A DNA stretch of 64,000 nt from Rosistilla ulvae (lineage in GTDB: Bacteria > Planctomycetota > Planctomycetia > Pirellulales > Pirellulaceae), in the NCBI RefSeq assembly GCF_007741475.1, contig NZ_CP036261.1, positions 7,411,805 to 7,475,804 on the forward strand, in the 5' to 3' direction. This document shows, piece by piece, positions 1-9,628 of this stretch (position 1 is the first letter of the stretch; each line of letters opens with the position of its first letter). Made by a program: the position numbers and the translations under genes. The notes beneath the pieces were generated by a model. It made no database searches. It worked only from the letters and a program-made list of their open reading frames with translations, and had not been told where the DNA came from.

Positions 1-1586
1 CGTGGTTCTTCGAGAGTGACATCGATCCGCACGCGATCACCCTCCTTGATCGTACTTTGGAACGGCGTTAGTTCGACACCGTTGGGCTCCTTTGCGACTT
101 GCAGGTTCCAGGTCAGGTGCACATCGCGATCGGCGAGTATCGGCGGAACGTCAAGCGCTGGATTGGCTGCGGTGTTTGTCGGATCGATCGAAGCGGTGGA
201 GTTCGGGCTCATTCGCGAAGGCAGAAATAAAGCAGCTCCCACGAGAACGATCGCGGCGACTGCGGCCGCCGGTGCAAGCCATCGCGAGCGAGTCGATCGG
301 CGGGAGTCGCCCGGCGATGCCTCGGATGTTTTCAGCCAGTCCGCCAAACGCTGCTGGACCGCGGCAGCTGTCGCGGGCCGCTGGGAGGGTTCTTTTTGCA
401 AACAGGACAAACAGATCGCATCGATCTCCGATGGGATCTCCGCACGCAGTTTCGACGGCGGCTGGATCGGCCGTTCTGACATCAGTTCGGCAATGGTTTG
501 CATGACGGAATCGCCTTGGCACGCCGGCCGACCGGTAAGCAGCGCATGCAGGACACCGCCGAGACCAAAGACGTCGGTCACGGCAGAAACCGCTCCACGC
601 TTCGATTCCAGCTGTTCCGGCGCCATGAAGCTGGGTGTCCCCAGGACAGCGCCGTCGACTGTCATCTGGTGCTCGCTGTCGGCCAGTAGTTTCGCCAACC
701 CAAAGTCGACAACCATCACACGGCCATCGCGATGCCGCATGATGTTGCTGGGTTTAAGATCGCGATGGATCAACTGGCGCGTGTGCGCGTAATGGACGGC
801 CGCCGATGCGTCGCGAACGATCTCGGCGGCAGACCGGACATCTAGAGGCCCCTCCGACAACTCATCCTGCAAGCTCTGGCCGTCGACTAAATCCATCACC
901 AAGAAATAACCGCCATCGGGACAACGACCGACCCCATGCACCGATACGATGTTCGGATGTTGCAGCGATGCGGTAACGCGAGCCTCTTGCAAAAAGCGGT
1001 CGACCAATTTTTGGGGCGCGTTGTTCGTGCGAAGCATCTTGATCGCGACAGGCTTGTTCAAGCTCTTTTGAATCGCTTGGAAGACCGATCCCATGCCTCC
1101 CTGACCCAGGCAACGCTGCAATTCAAAGTCATCCAGGCTAAGCGGTGCGGGGTTGAATTCCGATGTGTCGCGTGCCAAATCGTTTGAAACCGATCCGACG
1201 ATCGTTCCAAACAGGTCGGCCTCGGCATCGATCCCCGAATCGACGGACAACTGGCGATCCACATCGGCTTGCAAATCGGGAAAGCGGCTAACGAATTCCT
1301 CTCGCAACCCGGTCGCTCCACCACGTGCACGGAACTCGCCAAGTACCAGTTCGGACCGCAATTCGGGGTCGCTATCGATATCGGGGCAACGCTTGAGGTA
1401 CTCCTCTGCATTGATCGAATCACCGCGTGCCCAGCGGTATTTTTGATCGACCAACAGCGCATCGGCGCGGTCGCGTTGCGAGCAGTCGGCGATCTGCACC
1501 AACATTCGATCAAGCGACGGCGGATCGGTTGCGTTCTCCCAATCGTCGATGATTTGAGATAGCAGAGATGGCTCAAGCGAACTCAT
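1..1586 (-). CDS. Ser/Thr protein kinase, C-terminus cut by window edge
   Basis: A Hanks-type protein kinase read on the minus strand; the 3' end lies outside the window, so about 528 codons are visible. The first 150 residues are an acidic, helical N-terminal region with no motif I recognise. The kinase domain runs from about residue 155 to 415: glycine loop GQGGMGSVF near 161, catalytic Lys183 in VAIKM, HRDLKPSN at 274-281, DFG at 294-296, and MAPEQ after the activation segment. One membrane helix follows (AAAVAAIVLVGAALFLP, about residues 435-455), then the start of an exported domain. All catalytic residues are present, so an active receptor-like kinase is expected. The ATG at 1586 opens the frame; its ribosome site is weak. 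It sits just downstream of a secreted trypsin-like protease but is separated from it by a hairpin, so co-transcription is uncertain. Confidence 0.93.
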   Translation of the reverse strand, partial: MSSLEPSLLSQIIDDWENATDPPSLDRMLVQIADCSQRDRADALLVDQKYRWARGDSINAEEYLKRCPDIDSDPELRSELVLGEFRARGGATGLREEFVSRFPDLQADVDRQLSVDSGIDAEADLFGTIVGSVSNDLARDTSEFNPAPLSLDDFELQRCLGQGGMGSVFQAIQKSLNKPVAIKMLRTNNAPQKLVDRFLQEARVTASLQHPNIVSVHGVGRCPDGGYFLVMDLVDGQSLQDELSEGPLDVRSAAEIVRDASAAVHYAHTRQLIHRDLKPSNIMRHRDGRVMVVDFGLAKLLADSEHQMTVDGAVLGTPSFMAPEQLESKRGAVSAVTDVFGLGGVLHALLTGRPACQGDSVMQTIAELMSERPIQPPSKLRAEIPSEIDAICLSCLQKEPSQRPATAAAVQQRLADWLKTSEASPGDSRRSTRSRWLAPAAAVAAIVLVGAALFLPSRMSPNSTASIDPTNTAANPALDVPPILADRDVHLTWNLQVAKEPNGVELTPFQSTIKEGDRVRIDVTLEEP

Positions 1587-1720
1587 AGCTGGAAGGACGA
1601 TCCTCGTTAGTAGTGGAGGGGGAGATCTCGAATTGCTTCACTCAGCCCGTTCGGAATCTCAATCAAAGCACTATACCATCGATAACGCCATGCGACGCAA
1701 CGGCTCTTCGGATCTCATCC

Positions 1721-1749
1721 GCCGCCTGACGTGCGTATCATCAGGCGGC
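1721..1749 (-). terminator. Hairpin after the trypsin-like protease gene
   Basis: A perfect 9-bp inverted repeat, GCCGCCTGA and TCAGGCGGC, with an 11-base loop, lies 39 bases past the stop of the protease gene on the minus strand. There is no clear T run, so it may terminate weakly or protect the mRNA end. Confidence 0.5.
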
Positions 1750-1787
1750 GTCTGTCACCAACAGTGACGTTCTGGAACTCCTTCAGA

Positions 1788-3290
1788 TCACTTCTTGGAA
1801 TCACCAGCCTCCGCAGGATCGGGTTCGGCTGGCGGTGTCTCCGTTTCCGGCTTCTTTTCTTCCGGCGACTCTGCGTCGGGTGTCGTTCCTTCGGGCTTTT
1901 TTGCTTGGGTCATCATCAAGACCTTAAACCGTTCCTGCAGTTTGGCGTCTCGGAACACGGTCGGATCGAACATGGGTTGTTCGTTCAATTCCAGCCTCTC
2001 CCATCCGTTGATAGTTTTAGCAATGGTTAGATCGCTGGTTCCGTTTTCATCGACGTCGGTCAAAATCAGGTCGAATTCGCCGTCGTTATCGCGATCGTAA
2101 AAGACGCGATTGTTGGGGATGACAGCAAGGGCGAACTCGCACTCGAATTGCTTCCGATCCTGTTTACCAGCCTTGTAGTCCTCGATGAAATTTGCGGGAG
2201 TGTCGCTGTCCAAGTCGACGACAACTCCGGTGAATGGAGTTTCATCGTCGATTGAAAAACGCCAGGTTTCGTAGACGTCGTCATCGTCCACGTCCAAGAA
2301 GTCGCTAGTCGCGGCGGGGGGCCAATAGTTTGGTTGGAAGACTTCCGACTTTTCAGGTCGGTTTGCTGTGAATTCCTTGACTTCGTCCAGATGCACGTGG
2401 TAGCTGAATTTGTCCAGGTTGACCTGTGAGTCCTTCTCGCTTTTCGGGATCGCAAAGTTCACCGCGACCAATTCGCCGTCGTTGTTCAGCAACGGGCCGC
2501 CGGAGTCGCCTGGATTAATTCCACAAGTCGAAAGCAACGCCTTCCGCGGTCGGCTTTGGCTGAGCGCATTGGCAAACGATTGCTTGGCATCGGACGCCAT
2601 CACCATCTGCGTCATGACCGTGTCGATCATATCGTGAGGGTACTTGGCGATACCGACAACTTCACCGCTTCGCACAGCCCAAAACACGCCTCGCTTCGGA
2701 TGGCCGATGGTGATGCAATCGGTTCCAGGAGTTGCGTTTTTCGTCGCGAACACGATCGGTTTCAGTTCGCGTCCCTCGGGGACAGCCAGCAGTTTCAGAA
2801 TCGCCAGGTCCTTCTCGGGACTCGCTGCATAAACCAGTGCCGGAGTGGCCTGCTGGTTTAACGTCATCATCCCATCTTCCAAGTCACCAAAATGGATGTA
2901 CGCCATTCGGCTAGCCGTGTTGATATCGATTCCAGCCGATTCAATGACGTGATTGTTGGTCAGGATCCAACCGTCGGCATCGACGATGAATCCCGTCCCG
3001 TAACCGCCTCCCGCACGTACCACAACAACGGAGGGAGCGATCTTGGGAAACACGCTTGCAGCGGGACCACGACTCGCTTGACCGAGCAGTGCTCCCAATC
3101 CCTTGGGAATCGGCTTCGCATTCAGATCAATCGGTCCCGATCCCGGTTGCAGCGCGGCCAACGCTTGATCGGCATGCACCGGCAACGATACGGGCTTCCC
3201 CGCCTCCTCGTTTGCACTCGTTGTCGATGTCGACATCAACGCCGCAAGCGACATTAAAACGAGGTTCTTCTTCCAACTTGTTTTCTTCAC
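1788..3290 (-). CDS. Secreted trypsin-like serine protease (S1C/HtrA-type core, no PDZ seen)
   Basis: A 500-residue exported serine protease. I place the start at GTG 3290, because GGAG lies 8 bases upstream and the product then opens with a signal peptide (KKTSWKKN, a hydrophobic stretch, TTSA). The catalytic triad is readable: His114 in ILTNNHVI, Asp161 in DLAIL, and Ser263 in NPGDSGGPLL, which is the pattern of the HtrA/DegP S1C family. No PDZ repeat follows. Instead residues of about 310-450 form an unrecognised domain with acidic DVDDDDVYETW and DRDNDGEFDLILTDVDENG segments; the second resembles calcium-binding DxDxDG-type loops. The last 35 residues are a Pro/Glu-rich tail. It lies 359 bases downstream of the kinase/TPR operon and probably has its own promoter. 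It probably acts in the envelope as a housekeeping or regulated protease. Confidence 0.9.
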   Translation of the reverse strand: MKKTSWKKNLVLMSLAALMSTSTTSANEEAGKPVSLPVHADQALAALQPGSGPIDLNAKPIPKGLGALLGQASRGPAASVFPKIAPSVVVVRAGGGYGTGFIVDADGWILTNNHVIESAGIDINTASRMAYIHFGDLEDGMMTLNQQATPALVYAASPEKDLAILKLLAVPEGRELKPIVFATKNATPGTDCITIGHPKRGVFWAVRSGEVVGIAKYPHDMIDTVMTQMVMASDAKQSFANALSQSRPRKALLSTCGINPGDSGGPLLNNDGELVAVNFAIPKSEKDSQVNLDKFSYHVHLDEVKEFTANRPEKSEVFQPNYWPPAATSDFLDVDDDDVYETWRFSIDDETPFTGVVVDLDSDTPANFIEDYKAGKQDRKQFECEFALAVIPNNRVFYDRDNDGEFDLILTDVDENGTSDLTIAKTINGWERLELNEQPMFDPTVFRDAKLQERFKVLMMTQAKKPEGTTPDAESPEEKKPETETPPAEPDPAEAGDSKK

Positions 3291-3649
3291 GGTGTCGGTC
3301 TCCAAAGGTAGTGATGGAAAATGCTTCGTCGGAACGCGAATTGACCCGCCGGATCGCAAGGCAGTTCAAATCCTTCTCCTGGGACGGTATCAGGATGGAT
3401 CAGCATCGATTGCCGTACGGCGGGCTTCAGCCGCATCGAATGGTTCCGTATTCAAGCCGAAGTCGATGGACGGCGGTCTGAATGCTTGGTTGGGTTTCGA
3501 ATCAATGCAGATCGCCTCTGCCGCCTTTCCCACGAGCCTCCCGTTCACAAGTGGCGAAAGCAAAAGGGCTCGTGGGATTCAAACATGTGATCGCGAATGT
3601 CGCAATCATTCGTGCCTACTTCGATCTACTGTCAGGCATCGAATCGTCT
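3291..3649. other. Intergenic region between TPR gene and protease gene
   Basis: The stretch holds no coding frame I can support on either strand. Overlapping frames here have no ribosome site or recognisable product. It should contain the minus-strand promoter of the protease, but I cannot point to convincing -35/-10 boxes. Confidence 0.6.
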
Positions 3650-5722
3650 CTAGTTTTGAGTAACCTGGTCGCCAATCGATACATCCAGAGCAACAGCCCC
3701 GGGCGTAGCCGGACTTGCAACCGCCGTCGTGGTCGCAAGCAGTTTCTCTAACTGTCGGAGTTCCTTATTGCGACGTTTTTGCAACTTTCGGTTCGGTAAG
3801 ATAGCCAGCACCGAAAGGGCGACGATGATGCTGGTAGTGAGTGTTAGGAACACCCACAGGAACAACGAGTATCCTCTTTTCTCGGCGTAGTTGGCTGCGA
3901 CGATGCAGAAGATCACGAGCCAAAACCAATCGCGACCGCTTGCTGATGCATTCCCAGACGCGCTCTCATCCAGCATCGCATCGCTTGTGGCAGATGGCAA
4001 CGCTGGGGGAGTGGGCTCAGCGGGTGGCATCGCTGCGACGTCGGGCGTGGCGCCGCTGGATTCTTCCGTGGGTGCCGGGTTTGCGATCGCTTCATTCATC
4101 ATCGCGATGTTTGCGTTGACGGTGGTCAGTAGAGCGTGTTCGGGGGCCACTTCGAGCAAGATTTCGCGGGCGCGATTAAGAAACGTTAATGCTTTGGCTG
4201 GGCCAGAGACATTGGCGTGATACACCCCGAAGCGATTCCCAATATCTGCATCGCGAACATCATACGGAAGTTCCAACTCACGCCGCAATGAATAACACTT
4301 GTCCAACGCCTGCATCGACTCAAGTGATTGCCCCCGTTCGGTCTCCGCAATCCCCAGCGAATACAACAGCTCTTGCTTGAGAATCTGGTCAGGGAATCCT
4401 GATTTTTCGTTCGAATCTAAGCCAGCACGATAGCTTTCCACCGCGGCTGCGGGTTGTTCTGACGCTTGTTGGTACCGAGCAAGCAGCATCCACGATTTTG
4501 CAAGATCAGGATGGTTTTCACTTAGCATCTGCTGTTCGATAGCGATCCCCTCACGGATGGCTTCGGCGGCTTCTTGCGGTCGATCGCTAATCCCCAGCAA
4601 GGCAGCTTCGTGAAACTTGATCGAAGCCATCGGTGATGAAACTTCACCGAACGCAGCTGCATCCTTCTGCAATTCATCTAGTCGTTGCATCGCTTCGTCC
4701 AGTTTGTCCGCACGAGCTGCTTCGCCGTTTTCGGCGAGCTTTTCATTCCATTTGGAAATCGATGCGATGCGATCGATCCGCTGCTGCATCGCCTGGATAG
4801 CATCCGGCTTCTCAAGATGCTCCAACAGGACCAACTGATGCGTTAGGAGATTTTGGTAACCATTGGAATCCGGCCCCATCAGCTTCTCTGCTGCTTCGAT
4901 CGCAAGCGTGTTCTCGATCAACGCCTCTTCGTATTTCTCTTCCGACTCCAACGTGATAGCCAACCGATATCGGCTGTTGATCACCTCTAGATGGATCGGC
5001 CCCAGTGCACTTTCAATCAAGCGTAGCGATTCCTGGCGATACGGAAGCGCAGCAGCCGGTCCACGATGAGTTTCCAGCTGAGTTGCCAACTTGTCAGTGC
5101 CCGCTGCGACCTCGGCAGACTCAGGTCCTGCAACGACCTTCTGAATCGCAAGGATCTGTTCAAGGTTTGCGATGACGTCATCGAATTGTTTCAATTCGCT
5201 ATTCACTGTGACAAGCGAATTGAGCGTCGGAATCAGCCGAGCGTCATTCGCCCCGATGTCCTCTATTCGCAATGCGAGTTGCGTTTTCAAAGCTTCCAAT
5301 GCGACTTCGAGCTTGTTCGATCGATAGGCCGCGATTCCCAGGTTTGTCAGCATCGTGTCTCGATTCGGCAGATACACGCTGGGATCGAGAGCCTCTTTGG
5401 CTGCTTCGAGCGCATCGAGGGCGGATTGGAAATGTGCCATCGCTTCGGCAGGTTGATCTTGATCGATATCGATCAGCCCCAGCATGTTATTGGCATCTGC
5501 AATGAGCTTGCCCGATTCGGCCAATTGCTCGGCAGCGTTGAGTGCTTGCAGGGCGTTAGTTTCCGCTTCCTCGAAGCGTTTTTCGATTCGTGCTCGATCA
5601 GCCAAGATAAGGATCTCGTTGGCTGCCTCACGCTCATCGGCATGGCAGGTTTGGCAAAGAGTTCCCGTGACGACCTGGCTTAACACCGTCAAAAGGATCG
5701 CGAAAATTGGTTGTCGGATCAT
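3650..5722 (-). CDS. Exported TPR protein with C-terminal membrane hairpin
   Basis: A 690-residue protein starting with a signal peptide (residues 1-28, ending CQTCHA). Most of it, about 30-540, is helical and built of degenerate tetratricopeptide repeats with A..L...Y.EAE patterns, as in scaffold proteins. A Pro/Ala/Ser linker follows (about 545-595). Then come two closely spaced hydrophobic segments at 598-613 and 618-642 with AEKRGYSLFLW between them. The tail after the second segment is strongly basic (NRKLQKRRNKE), which by the positive-inside rule suggests a cytoplasmic C-terminus. The final 16 residues, GAVALDVSIGDQVTQN, resemble the last residues of the FHA protein encoded at 8015-9628. 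The start ATG overlaps the stop of the upstream gene (ATGA), so it is the last gene of the kinase operon. It probably scaffolds this signalling set; its binding partner is unknown. Confidence 0.88.
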   Translation of the reverse strand: MIRQPIFAILLTVLSQVVTGTLCQTCHADEREAANEILILADRARIEKRFEEAETNALQALNAAEQLAESGKLIADANNMLGLIDIDQDQPAEAMAHFQSALDALEAAKEALDPSVYLPNRDTMLTNLGIAAYRSNKLEVALEALKTQLALRIEDIGANDARLIPTLNSLVTVNSELKQFDDVIANLEQILAIQKVVAGPESAEVAAGTDKLATQLETHRGPAAALPYRQESLRLIESALGPIHLEVINSRYRLAITLESEEKYEEALIENTLAIEAAEKLMGPDSNGYQNLLTHQLVLLEHLEKPDAIQAMQQRIDRIASISKWNEKLAENGEAARADKLDEAMQRLDELQKDAAAFGEVSSPMASIKFHEAALLGISDRPQEAAEAIREGIAIEQQMLSENHPDLAKSWMLLARYQQASEQPAAAVESYRAGLDSNEKSGFPDQILKQELLYSLGIAETERGQSLESMQALDKCYSLRRELELPYDVRDADIGNRFGVYHANVSGPAKALTFLNRAREILLEVAPEHALLTTVNANIAMMNEAIANPAPTEESSGATPDVAAMPPAEPTPPALPSATSDAMLDESASGNASASGRDWFWLVIFCIVAANYAEKRGYSLFLWVFLTLTTSIIVALSVLAILPNRKLQKRRNKELRQLEKLLATTTAVASPATPGAVALDVSIGDQVTQN

Positions 5723-6300
5723 GATGTGGTCGCTCCAGTTGAATCGGTTTGTGCAAAAGCAGTCGCTGCCGTTTGATATTCTGTCAAACGGTTAGAAAAC
5801 ATTTCCATGTTTTCGCTAGACGTAGGGGCGACGCGGCAGGCGAATTGAGATTGTTTTCCCGAGGGAAGCGAATACGTCACATAGTGTGTGGCGCGTCCAA
5901 ACATCAGGATGATCAACGGGACGATAACAAAGCCGAGGATCCCTAACACGATTTGAAGGACTGGATTTGATTGCTCCATGCCAGCGAAAAGCAATCCGGC
6001 AACTCCTAGGAACCAAAGCAACAAGAACAGGATTTTCAGAAGTCCAAGCGACACCCAACGTCCCGTTGTTCGGTACTTTGTGATCCGCGCATAGGGCACC
6101 GTTCGCGTTGTTCGTTCGGTCAAAAGCGCCGTGTAGAATTGAGAGATGAATGGAATCCTAAACTTGGGCAGGTCGCCACACACCACGATCGCGGTTTCTT
6201 GGAAGTTGACATCACCCTTTCCGGTAAAGTCCAGGCGCTTACCAAATATCGAATTCCATAACGACATGCGTGGTATTTGAAATTTAACGTTGAATTTCAT
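5719..6300 (-). CDS. Two-TM membrane protein of unknown function
   Basis: A 193-residue protein I do not recognise. An N-terminal soluble part of about 85 residues contains FTGKGDVNFQETAIVVCGDLP and a basic stretch ending with Y.RITKYRTTGRW. Two membrane helices follow, about 88-112 (LLKILFLLLWFLGVAGLLFAG) and 120-142 (IVLGILGFVIVPLIILMFG), then a short tail rich in Ser/Thr. The ATG overlaps the kinase stop by four bases and its own stop overlaps the TPR gene start, so translation is coupled on both sides. This placement implies a structural or sensor role in the same membrane complex as the kinase and TPR protein, which is an inference from context only. Confidence 0.85.
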   Translation of the reverse strand: MKFNVKFQIPRMSLWNSIFGKRLDFTGKGDVNFQETAIVVCGDLPKFRIPFISQFYTALLTERTTRTVPYARITKYRTTGRWVSLGLLKILFLLLWFLGVAGLLFAGMEQSNPVLQIVLGILGFVIVPLIILMFGRATHYVTYSLPSGKQSQFACRVAPTSSENMEMFSNRLTEYQTAATAFAQTDSTGATTS

Positions 6301-7955
6301 GATTGCACTCCCAGTTGGTTAGCCGACTGATCGCGCAGTTCGCGAAACTCGAAACAGTAACCCGCGACGGCGAGGAACGAATCACAGACTCCGATGGCTT
6401 CCTGGTACAGCCGTAGTTCGAAATAGCTGTGTGCCAACAACATGCCAGCTTCCATGTTGTAAGGGTCATCATCGAGCATCAACTTGGCCTCAACCGCCGC
6501 TTGTTTTACTTTGTCATTCGCCAGAAGTGTCTCTGCGTACTTTTGCCGAACACCGAGGTCTTCGCTTCGTTCTTGCGCCATCGTTTCCAGAATTTTGAGC
6601 TGCATGCTCGAATCGCCTGCGTTTTCAGTAATCGACCGCCGCAGGTCACGCCCGCGTTGCAAATATCGGATTCGTGAAAAGAGGTAGCAGGTCAGTGGGA
6701 CAAAAATGAGCGAGAAAATAGCCGATCCCAGCACTCCGATGCGAAGTGTGCCGGCGTCGACTTGAATCCCTCCTCCTTGCAGTCCAGCAAGCATTGCTGG
6801 CAAAACAGCTTCACTTGCGAGATACCCCAGAACGAGCGTCAATAGGCCAAGCACCGTATAGATCAGCGACCGTCCCCACTGTTGTTTGAAAAACGCCGCT
6901 CGCTGTCCTGTATAGAACAACCACAGCCCCAGCAGAACGATCACCGTCGATGGTATCATCAGCGGGCCCGCCCAAAAGATCGCACTGATCACGCAACCAA
7001 TGGTGGCCAAACGAATCGCGCGGTTTGTCTGATCGTCGATGGTCAGTTTGTGGTCAATCCCCTGATTCAGTTCGCCGGTCGAAGATGTCGATTCATCTCC
7101 CAGCAGCTTCAAAAGCTCGGCCGGAGATCCAGTTCGAGTGGACAATTGCTTTTCCAACAGCCCGTAGATAATTGTGGCTAGCTGATCATCGTTCGAATTT
7201 CCCAGTATCTCTTCGAGCGGGACCGGAGTCTTGTAAAAGACTTCCGACGCCAATTCTTTGACGGTTTCGCCGACAAACGGCAAATCGCCAGTAAGCATTT
7301 GATAGGCCACCACCCCCAATGCCCAGAGGTCCGATTGGGTCGTCGCGCGTCCACGCAACTGCTCCGGAGCCATGAACTGATAGGTGCCGCCGGTGTTTCG
7401 TGAAACTTGAATTCCGTCGGCGACGCGGCTGATCCCAAAGTCGGTCAACACAAAACGTGGGACATCGCGTGGTTGCCCGTCATCGGAGGTGATAACCAGG
7501 ATGTTCGCAGGCTTGATGTCGCGGTGCAGGATTCCTGCCGCATGGGCATGTTGAAGTGCCGACGCCATTTGGCGTAGAAACTCGCGAACCTCAGCGGCAC
7601 TGAACGTCCCGTGCTGCTCGGCGTATTCTTTTAAATCTCGCCCATCCAAGTACTCCAGTGCGACAATCAATCGATCGTTGTCGATGAAAAAATCTAACAG
7701 TCCGACGATTCCCGGATGCCGAAGCTTGGACAGAATCTCCGGCTCCATCAGCAAACGATCCAAGTTGCCGCGGTTTTCAACCACTTTTAATGCAACCTTG
7801 GTTTCGGGAGCGTCGACGTGATGGGCGAGGTAGACCGTTCCGTGAGCCCCTTTGCCAATTTCTTGCCGAAGCATATATGGCCCAATCTTCCGTTCGGGCG
7901 GGGGCGCACCGCGGTTATCCAAATCAGGTTTGTCGGGCATCGTTGCAGTAGTCAT
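6297..7955 (-). CDS. Ser/Thr protein kinase with four C-terminal TM helices
   Basis: A 552-residue Hanks-type kinase. I prefer ATG 7955 (AAGG five bases upstream) over a TTG eight codons earlier. The kinase domain occupies about residues 25-290: glycine loop IGKGAHGTVY, Lys57 in VALKV, HRDIKPANI at 144-152, DFG at 172-174, and GTYQFMAPEQ. All catalytic residues are intact. Residues 310-445 hold about four hydrophobic segments, and the last 100 residues look like a TPR-like helical tail (AEAKLMLDDDPYNMEAGMLLAHSYFELRLYQEAI). The gene lies 59 bases after the zinc-ribbon/FHA gene and overlaps the following two-TM gene. Given two FHA-domain neighbours, it is the likely writer of phosphothreonine marks that those FHA domains read; the pairing is inferred. 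Confidence 0.93.
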   Translation of the reverse strand: MTTATMPDKPDLDNRGAPPPERKIGPYMLRQEIGKGAHGTVYLAHHVDAPETKVALKVVENRGNLDRLLMEPEILSKLRHPGIVGLLDFFIDNDRLIVALEYLDGRDLKEYAEQHGTFSAAEVREFLRQMASALQHAHAAGILHRDIKPANILVITSDDGQPRDVPRFVLTDFGISRVADGIQVSRNTGGTYQFMAPEQLRGRATTQSDLWALGVVAYQMLTGDLPFVGETVKELASEVFYKTPVPLEEILGNSNDDQLATIIYGLLEKQLSTRTGSPAELLKLLGDESTSSTGELNQGIDHKLTIDDQTNRAIRLATIGCVISAIFWAGPLMIPSTVIVLLGLWLFYTGQRAAFFKQQWGRSLIYTVLGLLTLVLGYLASEAVLPAMLAGLQGGGIQVDAGTLRIGVLGSAIFSLIFVPLTCYLFSRIRYLQRGRDLRRSITENAGDSSMQLKILETMAQERSEDLGVRQKYAETLLANDKVKQAAVEAKLMLDDDPYNMEAGMLLAHSYFELRLYQEAIGVCDSFLAVAGYCFEFRELRDQSANQLGVQS

Positions 7956-8014
7956 GTTCACCTTGTCAAAGTTGTTCAAGTCATTGATTTCAAGTTTGGT
8001 TTGTCGAGGGCTCG

Positions 8015-9628
8015 TTATTCAATGGTGACCAGATCACCAACCGAAGCGTCCACGACAATTCCTGGATTGTTGTAAGGCGTCATCTCAACTTCGGTTTGCA
8101 CGGCAGAGGCTCCGATAAATTCTTCGCGGCGAATCAGTACTTCCAGGGTTAAGACGCCGCCGATCATCAGTCGGTCGCCGGTTGCCAATAGTGAGGCCTG
8201 ATCGTTGGAGAGTCGGCGACCGTTGAGATGGGTGCCCGCTGCACTTCGGTCGATTGCGAAGTAGTCATTTCCAATTCGGTGGATTTCGAGATGTTGCCGA
8301 CTAAGCTTGCGAGTTTTCGCTTCGGAACCGGGGACCCGGATCACAAAGTCGTTTCCTTCTTCGGGCCCTTGGCCCGGCTTGCGACGCTGACGACCGACCC
8401 GAACGATTTTTGCACTCCGCGGGGCATGGTATGCGTATGGGGATCCGGCAACCTGCAGATACAGTTGACTGAAGAGTCGATTGGCCGAAGTTTGCGATTC
8501 GCTGGAGGATGCATCGGACGGGCTTTGCTGTTCCGCCAACAGCGCGACCGCGTCGGGAAAGCCAGGAGCGACGCGAAGGACTTCGTTCGCCAGATGCTTC
8601 CCGGTCTCGATGTCCCCACCGGCAGTTGCCTGTTCGGCACGCGCCATGTGCGTCTGAACCTGAAACAACCATTGCGCCCGTTTTGCTTGATAGCCTGAAA
8701 ACGCAATTCGGCGTTGGTTGCGATACTGATGAATGTTCCAAACATCGACGCCGTAAGCGAAGGCCGAACAGAGCGAGAACAATAGCAAGATCGGACCATA
8801 TAGATCCATGATGCCTAGCGATGCCACATACTCAAACGCGGGCAAACGACGCTGTGTTCGCATCTGGTACAGCACGGCCAAACGCAGTTGCGCCGAGTCG
8901 TTTGTTATCACGACACTCAAATGGTTGCCGCCACTCTCTTGAATTTGCGGATATGTCGCTTCTCGCCATTGCTGGATTCCAATCGCTTCTTCGGAAACGA
9001 TTTCCAACGGCAAACGATTTGCCAAATCACTCGCCACCTGGATGTCGCCGGGGGAATCCGCAACCAGATAAACTTTGACGCGTTCGACGAGACCCGACGG
9101 TAGCGTGGTCCAGTGCGTTGAACTCGCTTCGCCGGAATTCGAGAACGCCTGCTCGCAATCGTCCGACCACGATTGCAACCGAGCCGTGCGGTCAATGCGA
9201 AACGCAAATCCCAGCAATCCGGTCACGGCGATCGTTGCAAGCATCAACGCCAGTCGGTGTTTGCGGATTGCGGGTGGCAGTTCATCTTGCTTCGGCGGCA
9301 ATACGGTAGGGATGTCAAACGCTGGCAGCGGGCTAGCGCCGGGCCCGATCGCTGCAGCGCTTTGTGTCTGATCGCCTTCTTGGGTCGGCCCATAATTCGA
9401 TTGCAAAACTCGGCGGCAACCCGAGCATCGCACCGCGTCTGCAGGGTTTGTCTCGCCGCAATGAGAACAGGTTTGCGGTTGGTCGGTGCCGTCTTGTTCC
9501 GGTTCAGCCGTAGGACCAATCTCAATTTTCAGCACTCTCCGGCATTGAACGCAGCGGACAGCGTCAGCTTTGTTTTCCGATTGGCAATGAGGGCAAATCG
9601 CTTCGCCGGCAGGTAGGGACGCAGACAT
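8015..9628 (-). CDS. Tandem zinc-ribbon, two-TM, FHA-domain protein
   Basis: A 537-residue adaptor. Two zinc ribbons sit at the N-terminus: Cys12, 15, 26, 29 and Cys54, 57, 68, 71, each with a near-identical ADAVRC..CRRVL core, so they arose by tandem duplication. A membrane helix at 125-145, an exported loop of about 120 residues, and a second helix at 268-295 follow. The C-terminal cytoplasmic part has a TPR-like helix pair (about 325-370) and an FHA domain (about 405-500: VGRQRR, SRQHLEIHRIG, GTHLNGRRL), which in this family binds phosphothreonine. The last residues (IVVDASVGDLVTIE) resemble those of the TPR protein at 3650. ATG 9628 shares a base with the stop of the caspase gene (TGATG), so the two are translationally coupled; GAGG lies about nine bases upstream. 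Confidence 0.92.
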   Translation of the reverse strand: MSASLPAGEAICPHCQSENKADAVRCVQCRRVLKIEIGPTAEPEQDGTDQPQTCSHCGETNPADAVRCSGCRRVLQSNYGPTQEGDQTQSAAAIGPGASPLPAFDIPTVLPPKQDELPPAIRKHRLALMLATIAVTGLLGFAFRIDRTARLQSWSDDCEQAFSNSGEASSTHWTTLPSGLVERVKVYLVADSPGDIQVASDLANRLPLEIVSEEAIGIQQWREATYPQIQESGGNHLSVVITNDSAQLRLAVLYQMRTQRRLPAFEYVASLGIMDLYGPILLLFSLCSAFAYGVDVWNIHQYRNQRRIAFSGYQAKRAQWLFQVQTHMARAEQATAGGDIETGKHLANEVLRVAPGFPDAVALLAEQQSPSDASSSESQTSANRLFSQLYLQVAGSPYAYHAPRSAKIVRVGRQRRKPGQGPEEGNDFVIRVPGSEAKTRKLSRQHLEIHRIGNDYFAIDRSAAGTHLNGRRLSNDQASLLATGDRLMIGGVLTLEVLIRREEFIGASAVQTEVEMTPYNNPGIVVDASVGDLVTIE

